A stretch of DNA of 64,000 nucleotides, taken from Eucommia ulmoides. Taxonomy: Eukaryota > Streptophyta > Magnoliopsida > Garryales > Eucommiaceae. Position numbers and translations under genes: made by a program. Under the pieces are notes generated by a model. That model was not told the DNA's origin. It saw nothing but the letters and a program-made list of their open reading frames with translations, and did no database searches. Location of the stretch: positions 20,592,401 through 20,656,400 of the forward strand of contig CM028326.1 in NCBI GenBank assembly GCA_016647705.1, read 5' to 3'. Within the stretch, counting starts at the first letter, position 1. Each line of letters begins with the position of its first letter. Positions 10,575 to 22,084 of the stretch are shown here, in pieces.

Positions 10575-11944
10575 AGGTAGCGAAATATTACATCGCTACT
10601 TTCACTGCAAGTGTACAAGTCAAATTTTAGTATAATGGAAAGAGTAAGGATTGTCGTATCCACAGGGATTTAATTAAATTGTTGTCAAGTATCATAATTA
10701 TCATAACCTAATTTTATCTAGGTAATTCAAATTTAGATTTTTTGTTTTATAAATAATATACTAAACTAATTACGTAATTAACCTAAAATACTATAATACT
10801 AATATGACGTTTAAGGAAATATATTGTCTAGGGATTAATTTCGTTCACTTAATCGTGTTCGATTTAATCTAATTTACATTAAAGACATTCAAATCTATCT
10901 GATAATCTAAGTATCACAAACTCACTCACTACCTCTCCCAAATGTAAAGTGAATGAATATATGATTTCGCGTCACCACCGAAGTCCCCCTGGAGCATCTA
11001 TACAACACTTGGTCACATGAGTCTCGCCCCAACCTCACGGATCACACACTTTCTAATGCCCTCCCAAGTCATTAGATCGTTGCGTTGTGTTTAAACTCTA
11101 GTCCGAAATCGGGGTTACCAGTCCCGAGTGTCAAATCTCGTATTCTCAATATATCATAACAAGCATATAATAGTAGAAGAATGGTAAACACAATCCAATA
11201 CAATTGAACAACCACTAACAAAATATCGATTTATTCAAAACACGTTTTCATGAAGTACATCAAGCCCTAAACAATATATGTTTAGCTATACATGATCATA
11301 ACCCAATATTCAACTGCAAACAAGCTAAACATGATCAAAAATACCAAAGGTTTAAGAAATAAGAAGAGAAACAAAGGAAAAAAACCGTTACCTGAAGAAT
11401 CGACACTTCCACATTCGTGATTTCCACTCCAACTTGTTCCCTCTTCTTCAATTGGATGATCTCCTCCATTTGGTATTGTCTTGGAGCTTTTAAGACTCCT
11501 AAAAACGTGCCTCTAGGTGTGTGTGAGCAAAGGGTTATAATACAAGGATCAAAATATCTAAAAAATATCTTAAACATAGTTGGACAGTGACCGCTGCAGC
11601 GGTGAATCTGCAATGGTGGGCAACCCGGGGACCTTCTGTCATTTCACTGCTGCATCGGTGGATCTCATCGCTGCAGTGGTCAACAAACAGAGAGTTTTTG
11701 AACTCTCTGTTGTTTCACTGCTGCATCAGTGGCTTGACCGCTGCAGTGGTGAAGATGCTGCAACTAACTTTGATCATCTTGATCGTTTTTTACCCGATTT
11801 CCTACCAATTTGCTTGATTATCGACCGTTTACGTCCCTACACTTGATTTACATCAAAACGAACATAAACGCAATTAAATATAGCTAAAACACTCGAAAAC
11901 TATCAAATTCGACTTGGGAATATATAGACAAATTCTACCTATCA
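10575..11944 (-). repeat. Solo LTR F (Athila-like, same family as G)
   Basis: Its reverse complement follows the LTRs of G: the paragraph at 10960-11160 (GGTTACC...CGAGTGTCAAA on the plus strand) mirrors 13100-13250. Its length, 1370 bp, matches G's LTRs (1335 and 1377). It ends CCTATCA at 11944, the complement of G's LTR start. Flanks GAGGC (10570-10574) and GATGC (11945-11949) look like a TSD with one change. The U3 contains a run of GACCGCTGCAGCGGTGA-type palindromes at 11586-11750. The small frames there are not genes. Confidence 0.7.
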
Positions 11945-12085
11945 GATGCATCCTCTAACCTAGAGAATTTATAAGCAATGAGGCATCCTCAAACCCATCT
12001 TTTGCTACTGGCGAGGCATCATCAAACCCATCTTTTGTTACCGGGTAGGTATTCTTTGACCTTGATAATTTCTAGTGTAGGCCCT
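11945..12085 (-). repeat. B 3' UTR units beyond solo LTR F
   Basis: Continuation of the units broken by F: GAGGCATC-CTCAAACCCATCTTTTG is repeated near 11977 and 12011. The RT reading frame stops being recognisable at about 12085, so most of B's RT, RNase H and integrase is deleted here. Confidence 0.5.
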
Positions 12086-12333
12086 TATCGGTGATGAAGG
12101 TTGTTTTTCCTTTATCAAGCGGGTACATGCTGATTTGGTTATACCCTAAAAAAATGTCAAGAAAAGTAAGCAACTCAAAATCTATCGTAGCATCCACGAT
12201 TATGTCGATCTTTGGAAGTGGAAAATAGTCATTCGAACAGGCCTTCTTGAGGTCGATGAAGTCCACACACATAAGACACTTCCCCATCTTTTACTTTACT
12301 AGGACCATATTTGCTAGCCAGATAGGGAAGTTG
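12086..12333 (-). pseudogene. Tat-type reverse transcriptase fragment of B
   Basis: The minus strand encodes, in order, FPIWLANMVLVK, a CVDFIDLKKAC block, FPLPKID, LLTFLDIFLGYNQI and KTTFIT. These match the N-terminal fingers/palm of gypsy RT, with wording typical of the Tat lineage. About 80 codons remain. The YxDD catalytic box and everything downstream are missing. The upstream coding side resumes at 20092, because G was inserted exactly at this point. Confidence 0.85.
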
Positions 12334-12338
12334 ATTTA
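12334..12338. repeat. Left TSD of G (ATTTA)
   Basis: Pairs with ATTTC at 20092-20096, one mismatch. Confidence 0.55.
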
Positions 12339-13673
12339 TGATAGGTTGAAAATACCTATCTACTTCTAAGCCAAATTTGGTATTTTTATAGTGTTTTAGT
12401 AATATTTTATTGTATTTTTTATTTTATTTTTATGTAAATCAGGTGTAGAGACGTAAACGAGCGAAAAACAAACAAAACGGTGGAAAAGCGGTGGGAAAAC
12501 GATGAAAGAAAATAAGGTTTCAAGACAGCAAACCCACCACCGTAGCGCAAAAAGTCCATAGAGTTTAGGGCTATCTTCACCGCCACAGTGATCATTCATC
12601 GCCGCAGCGATGAAGTTAACCGATATACCCACCGCCGCAGTAGTGAACCACCGCCGCGGTTGTCACTCTACACACAAATAGATATTTTTCTAGATATTTT
12701 GAAGTCTTGTATTTAAGCCCCTTGTTCTCCCATTTGTCAAAAAATGTTCCCTAACATTAGACACTTGATCTTAAGCTATTTTTGAGAGCTCAAAGAAGAG
12801 ATTCAACATTTAGAGAAGATGAAGCAATTCCAAACTGATCTTTGGTGACAGTGGACTACTCCACTCTAAGATTTTATCGTTCTTCTTTTATTTTTATCTT
12901 TGTAATTAACTTTCCATACCTAATGATGATGGATCCCTTTTGTTTTAATATTTGTATGGCTAAGATCATGGTAGGCTAGATAAATATTATCTAAGGATTA
13001 ATGTAGTTCATGTAAATACACGTTTGATCGAATATATGTTTCTTTAATGGTTCTTTGTCTAAATCCGATTGTGTTTATCATTTTATTACAATATTAATAT
13101 GCTTGTCAAGGTATTAGGGTTGATTTTGAGAATACGAGGTTTGACACTCAGGAGAGGTAACCCTAGATTCGGACTAGGGTTAAACACATCACGCCGATCT
13201 AACGACCCGCGAGGGCATTACAAAGTGTCCAATCCATGAGGTTGTGTCAAGACTCATGTGACTAAGGGTCGTATAGACATTGAGAGGGACTTCGACATTG
13301 ACACGAAGTCACATATTCACTCACTTTACACTCGGGAGAGGTAGTGAGCGAGTTTACGATTCCTAGATTGTCGGATAGGATAAACACCGTTATTGTTAAC
13401 TAAACGAAGTCAAACATGTATTAAGTGAATGAAATCAATCCCTAGGTAATCCACTTAATTAGAATTAACCTAATAGTTGTTAGTTTAACTTAGTTTTTTA
13501 AATATTCAACTTCAACCAATTCTTGAACTGTCGAGATACCTAGGGAAATTTTGGTATTCAATTAATCAAACACGTTTCCTTGTGGACGATATCCGATAGA
13601 AAGGTCCACTATATTTAAACTTGACCTCGTGCACTTGCGAGTTAAATTAAGACGTGAAAAAAAGGCGTGTTCA
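12339..13673 (+). repeat. 5' LTR of G
   Basis: Begins TGATAGGTTGAAAATACC and ends GTGTTCA. Compared with the 3' LTR it lacks part of the U3 palindrome block (around 12540). CACCGCCGCAGTGGTGA-like palindromes occupy 12585-12660. A TATA-like TATTTAAG follows near 12711, then the U5 ending near the conserved CGTGCACTTGCGAG. Confidence 0.85.
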
Positions 13674-13679
13674 AGTTTT

Positions 13680-13698
13680 TGGCGCCGTTGCCGGGGAT
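13680..13698 (+). other. Primer binding site of G (tRNA-Asp type)
   Basis: TGGCGCCGTTGCCGGGGAT lies 6 bp after the 5' LTR. It is complementary to the 3' end of plant tRNA-Asp(GTC), the primer typical of Athila-group elements. Confidence 0.85.
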
Positions 13699-13921
13699 AC
13701 GGTGTTTTGATTTGGTTGATATTGTGACCAAGTGATTGAATATTAATCCAGATAATTCTTTTGTTTTATTTTATTTTAATTCATTTTTTTTATTTGTTTC
13801 ATTTGTTGTGATTGAGTAGTGCATGCGATGTAGTAAAAGCTTGGATTTTTTCACTCTGGATCCCGAGATCGAGCGAACCTTGAGAAGGATAAGGAGAAAG
13901 AGAAGAAACCAAGCTAAAACT

Positions 13922-15366
13922 ATGACCAGAGGAGAAGAATACATGCCAAACATTCCTCAACAACCGCCAGTACTGTAGGCACTACCTCAGTAGCCTCCGG
14001 AGTCCGAGAATCCATAGCAAGTCCTTAGGGACTATTATCGGCCGATGATGTTGGACAATTTCTCTGGAATTCATAGGCAGCCAATTCATGCCAACAATTT
14101 CAAACTAAAGCCATCCCTCATTAATATGGTGCAATGGAATCAGTACAGAGAAAATCTGCACGAGAACCCTAATGTTCATTTGGCAATATTTCTTGAGATT
14201 TGTGATACGGTCAAAATAAACAGTATTACTGATGACGTAATTCGGTTGAGGTTATTTCCGTTCTCACTTCGTGACTGAGCATGGGATTGGTTCCAATCAA
14301 TCCAACCAGGGAGTATCAATACTTGGGAGGACCTTGGTCAAAGGTTCCTTACTAAGTTTTTCCCACCTTCGAAGACTTCTCAACTCAGAGGTGAAATAAC
14401 GCAATTTCTCCAGAGGGACTTCGAGCCACTGTTTGAAGCGTAGGAAAGGTTTAAGGATTTATTGTGTCGGTGCACATAACACGGGTATCAAGATTGGTTT
14501 CATAACACGGGTATCAAGATTGGTTTCAAACTCAACTCTTCTACAATGGATTGGATAGCCAAACGAGAACCATAGCTGATGCTACTTCGGGAGGATCGTT
14601 GCTATCAAAGACCCCCAATAAAACAAACGCACTGTTGGAGGAAATGGAGGTCAATAATTACTAATGGTCAAACGAGAGGAATATGGGACGAAAGGTCGCT
14701 TCAATTCAAGAAGCTGATCATCTTGCTACCTTATTGGCCCAAGTCTCAAAACTCTCGGAACAATTGGTCGTCTTTTCTACTAAGGATGCTTTGTCCAGTC
14801 GTAAAACGGAGAACGTTGCAAGCAGTTCTCAACCTAGAGTGGATAGTGAATTTGAATAATGTCATTTTGTCAATAATCGGGTTTATATCTTTAAGCCCGC
14901 TGCTAATATTCCGACTCACTATCATCCAGGACTTCGCAATAATGAAAAAATTTCATATGCGAACAATCAGAACACGTTGCGGCCACCTCCCGGTTATGGA
15001 ACACCAACTCAAGGTTATCCTATGCAACAAAACCGCCAAATGCAATAACCTCTGATTTAAAATCAAAATCCAAACTTAGAAGAAATGATGGGTTCTTTCA
15101 TGAAGGAAACTCAAACAATTATGCGTGAGATGCATAATATAGTTAACAAGCATGAGACGAGGCTTGACTCGATTGAGACCACATGTACAAACACAAATGC
15201 TACTGTAAAATCATTGGAAACTCAGATCGGACAACTTGCAAGTGCGATCCAAGAGCAAAGCAATGGAAAGTTTCCTAGCAACACGGAAATTAACCCAAGG
15301 GAATGCAAGGCTATAACGTTGAGAAGTGGAAAAGAGGTTGAAGCAAGTAAACCGATGGAAGAATAG
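13922..15366 (+). pseudogene. Athila-type gag relic
   Basis: From a possible ATG at 13922 the frame meets stops within 20 codons, resumes at 14045 and runs through the conserved capsid stretch (FKLKPSLINMVQ, FLEICDTVK, IRLRLFPFSLRD), then WDWFQS and FFPPSKTSQLRGEI after a stop at 14278. A 26-bp exact tandem duplication at 14476-14527 shifts the frame. The C-terminal part (15085-15366) has the Athila signature of a helical segment followed by IGQLASAIQEQ and CKAITLRSGKEV. This would be the structural capsid protein that packages element RNA; it is non-functional here. Confidence 0.8.
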
Positions 15367-15608
15367 CCGGGGGTAAGTCATGATGTTGACCATAATGAAC
15401 AAAAGAGACATGTGGAGGAGAAAGTTGATGAAAAAGTTGATGAGAGAAAGAATGAGAAGAATGAAGACAAAATGGAGGAGAAAATGGGAAGAAGAAAGAA
15501 GAGAAGAGAGGAGATCAAAGGGTGATTCCGGGGAGAATTACATTCATGGACAATCCATCGATTCTAACCACACCTTTACTTTATCCGTAAATATTCCAAA
15601 AGAAGAAG
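15367..15608 (+). pseudogene. Charged gag-protease linker
   Basis: A Lys/Glu/Arg-rich run (many GAGAAG/GATGAG codons) links gag and protease, as in Athila polyproteins. No folded domain is visible and the frame is broken at 15365. Confidence 0.5.
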
Positions 15609-16229
15609 TTGGATTCTCAATTTGCAAAGTTTCTTGACATCTTCAATAAAATACAAATCAACATACCTTTTGTGGATGCGTTAGAACAAATGCCCAACTA
15701 CGGCAAGTTCTTGAAAGACATAATGATGAATAAAAAGAAGTTGGAGGAATACAAGACGGTAAAAATGACGGAGGAATGTAGTGCTATACTGGAAAGGAAA
15801 TTGCCTGAAAAGCTGAAAGATCTCAGTAGTTTCACACCTCCGTGTACTATCGGGAAATCTCATTTTGACAAAATACTATGTGATCTTGGTGCTAGTATCA
15901 ACCTGATGCCATCTTCCATCTACCGGAAGTTAGGACTCGGTAATGTAAAGCCAACCACAATTTTCCTTCAAATGGCAGATCGATCGTTGACCTATCTGAA
16001 ATGAATTATTGAGTATGTCTTGGTGAAGGTGGATAAGTTCATCTTCCCGGTAGACTTTGTCGTGTTAGAATTGGATGAGGATAGGGAGATTCCAATCATC
16101 ACTGGAATGTCTTTTCTTGCAACGGGAAAGACTTTAATTGATGTGCATAATGGCAATTTGACATTGCGAGTAAACGAATATGAGGTAAAATTTAACATTT
16201 TCAAAACTATAAACTTTCTTTCCGGATGA
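15609..16229 (+). pseudogene. Athila-type aspartic protease relic
   Basis: The frame from 15609 contains a helical lead-in (FVDALEQMPNYGKFLKD) and then the protease core with CDLGASINLMPSSI, the D-x-G-A catalytic motif in its Athila form (DLGAS). A stop at 16005 separates it from the second half (16020-16229), which carries FIFPVDFVVLELDED, IPIITGMSFLATG and TLIDVHNG. Together they cover a normal retroviral-type protease. Polyprotein cleavage would have been its role. No RT follows. Confidence 0.8.
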
Positions 16230-16995
16230 ACATCCGAAAATGTCCAATGGACTCATAAAAGGTCGGGTCTAGCCATCTTCCCCACTAAGTTCCTGACTCC
16301 AATCACAAAAATCTGGCATTATTACCTTTGTGGCAACCTTCTCCCGATATCTCACTTGTCTCACGTCTCCAAATAATGGGCTATGACGCTCTATTCCATT
16401 CAAACGGGTAAGACGTTGAATGTTAGGTTCTTGATATATTCTTCCATTCTTCATGTCGTTCAGACAACAAAGGTCGACCTTCCATTTCTGTCACTATTAA
16501 TCGAGCTTTTTAAACAGGCCAGTGTACCAATAGCTAGGGATAGCCCTTATCCCCCTATCACTCTGGTCGATCTTGCCATTATTACTCGAATATGGAAAGG
16601 CGGAGCGCAAGGGCCAGGAGACAAAGAAGCGGAAGAATATAAAGAACCCGAAGAAGATGAGGTAGGGTCGTCTAAGGTCCCAGTTCCAGAGGCTACAGAC
16701 CACTCCCCGATCACATTGGGCAGCTTGCACTAGGAGCTCCGGATGATCGGGTTGGACAATACTATTCTTCGCCAAGAGCAGTATAATTCGAATCTCCAAA
16801 ATACCGAGTTCCGAATGTTCATGGACCAATTTACTCACCAGTAGGATCAAGTACAGCGGCTCTTTGGCGCTCACATCAACTTCGATATGAGCACCTATTT
16901 ACCAATGCCGCAATTTCTACCACATCTCTTACAACTGCAGCACAGTCCTTTTCGACGAAACGGTAGTGGAGATGACAATCCTCCTGGTGGACGGT
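16230..16995 (+). pseudogene. Late ORF of Athila group (putative plant transposon protein domain)
   Basis: After a stop at 16229 comes a frame (16383-16733) with LYSIQTGKTLNVRFLIYSSI and a following Leu-rich, Pro-rich stretch. This matches the domain annotated as 'putative plant transposon protein' that lies 3' of pol in Athila-type and related elements. An acidic Glu-rich tail follows, then a broken Gln/Phe-rich segment to about 16995. Function is unknown. The direct join of protease to this domain marks a deletion of RT, RNase H and integrase. Confidence 0.6.
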
Positions 16996-18699
16996 AGGAG
17001 GTGAGGCTTTCATGTCTCACCTCCTAGGTATGTGTTTGAAACCCATTGTTATCATCATTACTATATACTGCTATTGGGTTCGTTGCTCAGTTAGTGTGGA
17101 CACTACCTATTTTAAGTTTGGGGGGATGTTCATCCAATTTTGTTTTTGTTAAAGAATGAGGAACAAACATTTTGATGTGTATTATTGGACTAGATATGTT
17201 TAGTTTTTGTAAAAGATGTTTTATGTATGCTTAGTTTTATGCATTGTAGAAGTTTTAATGTATGTTGTAGACTTTACTTTATAGTTAAGTTTTAATTTAA
17301 TTTTTTGTGTTTGTACATGTGTAATGCTTAGTTTAGTGTATGTATGTTAGTGTTTAGATTTAGTCTAGATATGTTTATCTATGGAGTATTAATTGCGTAC
17401 TGAGTTGTTGAGTTCGTCTGGGCCATTACCCGATGATTAAAATTATCCCCTAGTTGTATATCGAGGTCGAGGGTGATGCCCATTCATGTGTGTTATGTGT
17501 GCTTGGCATGTCCATTAGGTAAAAATCATTTTGATCCTAAAATCGCACGATAGCATAGACTCGTTGTACAATTATTCGAACGATTTGACGTCAATTATTC
17601 AGTATTAAGTTCATGACAAATTTTAGGAATCTAGAACTTGATTGGGGGAAACTTGAGGCGAAATCCTAGGTGAGGTAATTCAGGAGGCATGATTTAGGCC
17701 TTCATTTTTATCGTTTGAGCCTTTGAAGCTAACCTTGTAAAATTTTATCCCTCGTTACCCTGTCGAAATCAATAACCGTTTCAATTCTGAACACGTATAA
17801 ATACCCTACCCAATTAATTTTTTTCCAAACTGTTGTTGCTAATCCAAACGCACAAATTGAGTGAAATCAAATTAGCATTTGTTTATGCTACTTGAAGTAA
17901 GCGGTCAGGTTTTTGACGAACTTTATAGTGATTCGGTATTAGTGTATTCAATTGTCATTTTTCAATTTTATTTACATGCCCCTTTAATTGTACAAAGTCG
18001 AATAATTTTTTTTTTTTGGGGGGGGGGGGGGGGGGGTGTTATGTTTGTCAAAAAAAAAAAAAAAACACTATGTGAATGTAGTTCTATTTTTGTTTCTTTT
18101 GACAAGTAAGTACAAAATTCTTAAATTCTTGTTCAAGGTTGTCTTTTAAATGTTTGTGGTTACGAGAGTGAAATAGTAACAAGCTTTTGTGCCTCGAGTA
18201 TCGTTGAATTATAACGATTACCTGTTTTCTATTCCTGAGATACCCTTGGCCCTTCTCCGAAGCCGAACCAAGCCCTATTGATCTTTGTGAATTTCCTAAC
18301 CTACATTAGTGGATAGTCAAGCCCAGTCAAGCATATGGGTTTCCTAATCCTTTACGGTTTAAGTCATGAGCTTAGTTATTGAATAATCCAATCTGGTGTT
18401 TGGATAGTTATATATTTGAGTTCTCACACACACACTTGAAATGGATCTACAATGTTTTTTACTGATATTGAGTGTTGAAATTCTAGAACACCACGTGGTG
18501 TGTTTTATTCCTAAACTTGATCTGATTAGAGGCTATTGAGGGAAGAACAACTTGGTTTCTTCGATTGAGCGTGGAACTCGTATGCGTTTACTTCTTATTT
18601 CTTATGTATTTTTTTCATTTTTTGTTTATTAGTTAGTTAATTACTACTGTTAGTTTATTTTAGTGTTAGAGTGTTTTGCTCAAGTACTAACAAAATTCT
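16996..18699 (+). other. 3' noncoding region of G
   Basis: Noncoding. TTTAAGTTTGGGGGGATG at 17111-17127 resembles the purine-rich tract found after Athila ORFs and may be an internal polypurine tract. A T12-G19 run lies at 18006-18036. Otherwise AT-rich. The frame at 17879-18109 is low-complexity translation. Confidence 0.5.
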
Positions 18700-18714
18700 A
18701 AGTCTAGGGGGATT
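18700..18714 (+). other. Polypurine tract of G
   Basis: AAGTCTAGGGGGATT immediately precedes the 3' LTR start TGATAGG. Confidence 0.7.
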
Positions 18715-20091
18715 TGATAGGTTGAAAATACTTATCTACTTCTAAGCTGAATTTGGTAGTTTACGTGTGTTTTAGTAATATTTTATTGCATTTTTTTTTT
18801 TTTTTTATGTAAATCAGGTGTAGGGGCGTAAATGAGCGATAAACAAGAAAGGTGGAAAAGCGGTGAAAAAACGATAAAAAAAAAATAAGATTTCAAGACA
18901 GGAAATCCACCGCCGCGGTGGTGAAAATACTGGGAGAACAGAAATCTCACTGCCGTGACAGTCATTCACTGCAGTGGCAGTGAAATTCCAGAGAGTTTAG
19001 GGCTATCTTCACCGTCGCAGCGATGAAGTTAACCGGCATACCCACCGCTGCAGCAGTGAACAATCGTCGCGGTGGTCTCTCTGCACAGAAAATAGATATT
19101 TTTCTAGATATTTTGAAGTCTTGTATTTAAGCCCCTTGTTCTCCCATTTGTCAAAAAACATTCCCTAACATTAGTCACATGATCTTAAGCTATTTTTAAG
19201 AGCTCAAAGAAAATATTCAACATTTGGAGAAGAGGAAGCAATTCTGGACCGATCTTTGGTGACAGTGGACTATTCTACTCTAAGATTTTATCGTTCTTCT
19301 TTTGTTTTTATCTTTGTAATTAACTTTCCATATCTAATGATGATGTATCCCTTTTGTTTTAATATTTGTATGGTTAAGATTATGGTAGGATAGATAAATA
19401 TTATCTGGGGATTGATATAATTCATGTAAATACACGTTTGATTAAATATATGTTTCTTTAATGGTTGTTTGTCTAAATCCTATTGTGTTTACCATTTTAT
19501 TACAATCTTAATATGTTTGTCAAGGTATTAGGGTTGGTTTTGAGAATACGGGGTTTGATACTCAGGAGAGGTAACCTCAAATTCGGACTAGAGTTAAACA
19601 CATCACGACGATCTAACGACCCGGGAGGGCATTAGAAAGTGTGTAATCCATGAGGTTGGGTCAAGACTTATGTGACTAAAGGTCGTATTGACGTTGAGGG
19701 GGACTTCAGCGTTGATGCGAAGTCACATATTCGCTCACTTTACACTCGGTAAAAGTAGTGAGCGAGTTTAAGATACCTAGATTGTCGGATAAGATAAATA
19801 TCGTTATTGTTAACTAAACGAAGTCAGACATGTATTATGTGAATGAAATCAATCCCTAGGTAATCCACTTAATTAGAATTAACCCAATAGTTGTTAGTTT
19901 AACTTAGTTTTTAAATATTCAACTTTAACCAATTCTTGATCCATCGAGATAATATAAGACTATGAAAATCACGGTATTCAATTAATCAAACACGTTTCCA
20001 TGTAGATGATATCCGATCGAAAGGTCCACTATATTAAAACTTGACCTCGTGCACTTGCGAGTTAAATTAAGACGTGAAAAAGACGCGTTCA
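18715..20091 (+). repeat. 3' LTR of G
   Basis: 1377 bp, TGATAGG...GCGTTCA. It matches the 5' LTR throughout, with scattered substitutions and an additional palindrome-bearing segment near 18910-18990. CACCGCTGCAGCAGTGA-like palindromes recur at 19015-19075. Confidence 0.85.
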
Positions 20092-20985
20092 ATTTCTTCA
20101 ATGGTATCCATGTCAAGTAGCTTCTTAGTTTTTTCCTCGATCATAGCCTGTCACTCTAGCCTAAACTTCCATTATTTCTATTTAACTCTGAGTCAGTGTA
20201 TATCCAATGCATAGAGATATTTGGGTCTATCCTAGGTAGATCCGCATGCGACTAGGCAAATACATCATGGTTGGCTCATAAGAGCTTGATGAGTTGCTCT
20301 TTTTCTTTTTCCATGAGAGCCATCTTGATTTGGACAGTTAAGTTTGGATCAGTCGGGTGTACTCGGGCATCCTCCAATTCTTCATTGGGTCGAGGTAGAG
20401 GTTGGCGCGACAGTTCAACGCTTAGGTTCATGATATATTCTTCTCGGGATACTTTATTATGTCCCCGGGTAGGAAGTCCTCATCGACTTCCTCATCCTTT
20501 GATAGTTATTTAGGGATCTTCATCTTAGTCACGAAGCACTCCCGATCTACCTTTTGGCTTTCTCATACGCGTGACTCTTGGTTGGAAACTTCAACATCAT
20601 GTGGTATGTTGAAGTTATGGCCTTAAAAGAATTTAGGCACGACCTTTCGATGATAGTGTTGTACGCCAACAAATAATCTACTACCATGAGTCACGCGTAA
20701 ACTGTCGAGTGCTTTAGCTTCGTGCCTGCTGTGATTTAATACATGATTTAGCCAAGCGACTTCACTATTTCCCTTCCAAAGCCGACTAGAAAGGTCATTA
20801 TTGGCTTCAACCGGTCATAGTTGATTCCCATCCTGTTAAATGTAGTTAAGTAGATTATCTCCAATGAGATTCCACTATCGACCAATACTCACCAAACATT
20901 GTAGTTAGCAATCTACAAGGTCACCACTAAAGCATCGTCGTGGGTCGTGCGAACCCTGCACAGGTTTTCCTCAGTAAAGGTGATG
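20092..20985 (-). pseudogene. B linker and Tat-type protease relic
   Basis: Minus strand, in order from the right: ITFTEENL near 20975, VLVDSGIS (catalytic D-S-G, about 20885), MGINYDRLKPI, AYNTII, then a linker with NHDVFA and a stretch ending TIEE at 20095. These are typical of Tat-lineage PR and the segment joining it to RT. Several in-frame stops are present. The reading resumes beyond G with FPIWLANM at 12333, which proves that G split this gene. Confidence 0.8.
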
Positions 20986-22084
20986 GCCTTTTTCGCTCTG
21001 CAAGGAGATTATTAGATACTTGGAATAAGTAGTCCTCGACCTGACGTTTACCCCATCGAGCGTGCACTTTATACTCAGATTTGGTTAGTCCTCTCGAGGT
21101 GAATCCACCATGGATTATGTGGATATTCCCTCGGGCCTCAGGTCTTTCTCTATCCTCATCAGGGAGTTGCTCACCCTGATCCTTCAGTCGTGAACCTCTT
21201 GAGGTGACCCCTTTGAATCAACTACTCAATCTCGTTCTTCAAATCATAGCAGCTATCAGTGGTGTGACTGCGATTCCTGTGGAATTCATACTACTTATCT
21301 GAGTTGGTTGATTTTATTAAGCTTTTTGTTGGCCAAGGCCACTTGATCAACTTTTTATCCTTTATCTGCATCAAAACTATCATCAATAGAGAATTGAGGG
21401 GAGTGAAGTTGGTGAAGCACATAGGAGACCTATTCCTCCCTGGCTTCTTGTAGGATCCACCCCTTTCTGTCTCGCTTCTTCTTTGACCAAGAGTTATCTC
21501 AACCGGGTTTGCTGTAATTTGGCTCTTTAGCTTTTTTTTCCCCTTTAATATCTTTTTCTTCTTCAGCTCGGGCCCGATATACATCCTCCATAGCAATGAA
21601 CTTGATAGAGAGGGCGAAGGCCGCTGCTAAAGTTTTCACGGGCCGTATCGTCCAAGAATAAACCTATTTGTACCCTTCTCATCAAGGCGGCCACTACCAA
21701 TCCCTTATTCAGTTCTTCTACTTGATCAGATTTTCCATGGAACCTCTCAATGTAGTCTTCCAGTGTCTCATTATTCCTCTGTCTTATCGACATGGGATGC
21801 GATGAGTTTTTAGCCTATCTCTTGCTGCTCACAAATTTGTTTGCAAAGGCAAGGCTAAAAGACTCAAAATAATCAAAACTACATAGTTTTAATGCATTGT
21901 ACCACTTTCGGGATGCTCCGCCCAGAGTCACCAGGAAGGCTTGTCATTTTGCTGAATTCGTTGCCTCGCGCATATCTATGTGAGCATGGTACATGTCGAG
22001 TTCTGTCGAATCTGAGTCCCCTTGGTACGTCCCAATTTGAAATGGATCTTCAAGTTCGTTGGGGGCTTTTTCCCATAGTACCTT
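20986..22084 (-). pseudogene. B gag (Tat-type), truncated by element A
   Basis: Minus strand: GTYQGDSD and MYHAHIDM near 22000, LVTLGGASRKWYNAL (the conserved capsid core), then MSIRQRNNETLEDYIERF at 21793 and a nucleocapsid part FHRNRSHTTDSC near 21270, which has lost its first cysteine. HNPWWIHLERTN follows near 21100. Stops and shifts occur at about 21800, 21590 and 21290. The N-terminal part is cut at 22084, where A's LTR begins. Confidence 0.8.

Larger units (their letters stand above)
12339..20091 (+). mobile_element. Non-autonomous Athila-like gypsy element G (7.75 kb)
   Basis: LTRs at 12339-13673 and 18715-20091, a tRNA-Asp-type primer site at 13680, Athila-type gag and protease relics, then a late ORF domain found in Athila-group elements. 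There is no RT, RNase H or integrase between 16229 and the late ORF, so it is an internal-deletion derivative. It lies inside the RT of minus-strand element B. Numerous stops and frameshifts, and visible LTR divergence including indels in U3, point to age. Confidence 0.85.

Noticed and set aside
13680-13698. tRNA gene fragment
   Set aside because: Only the 19-nt complement of a tRNA 3' end is present, next to an LTR; it is a primer binding site.
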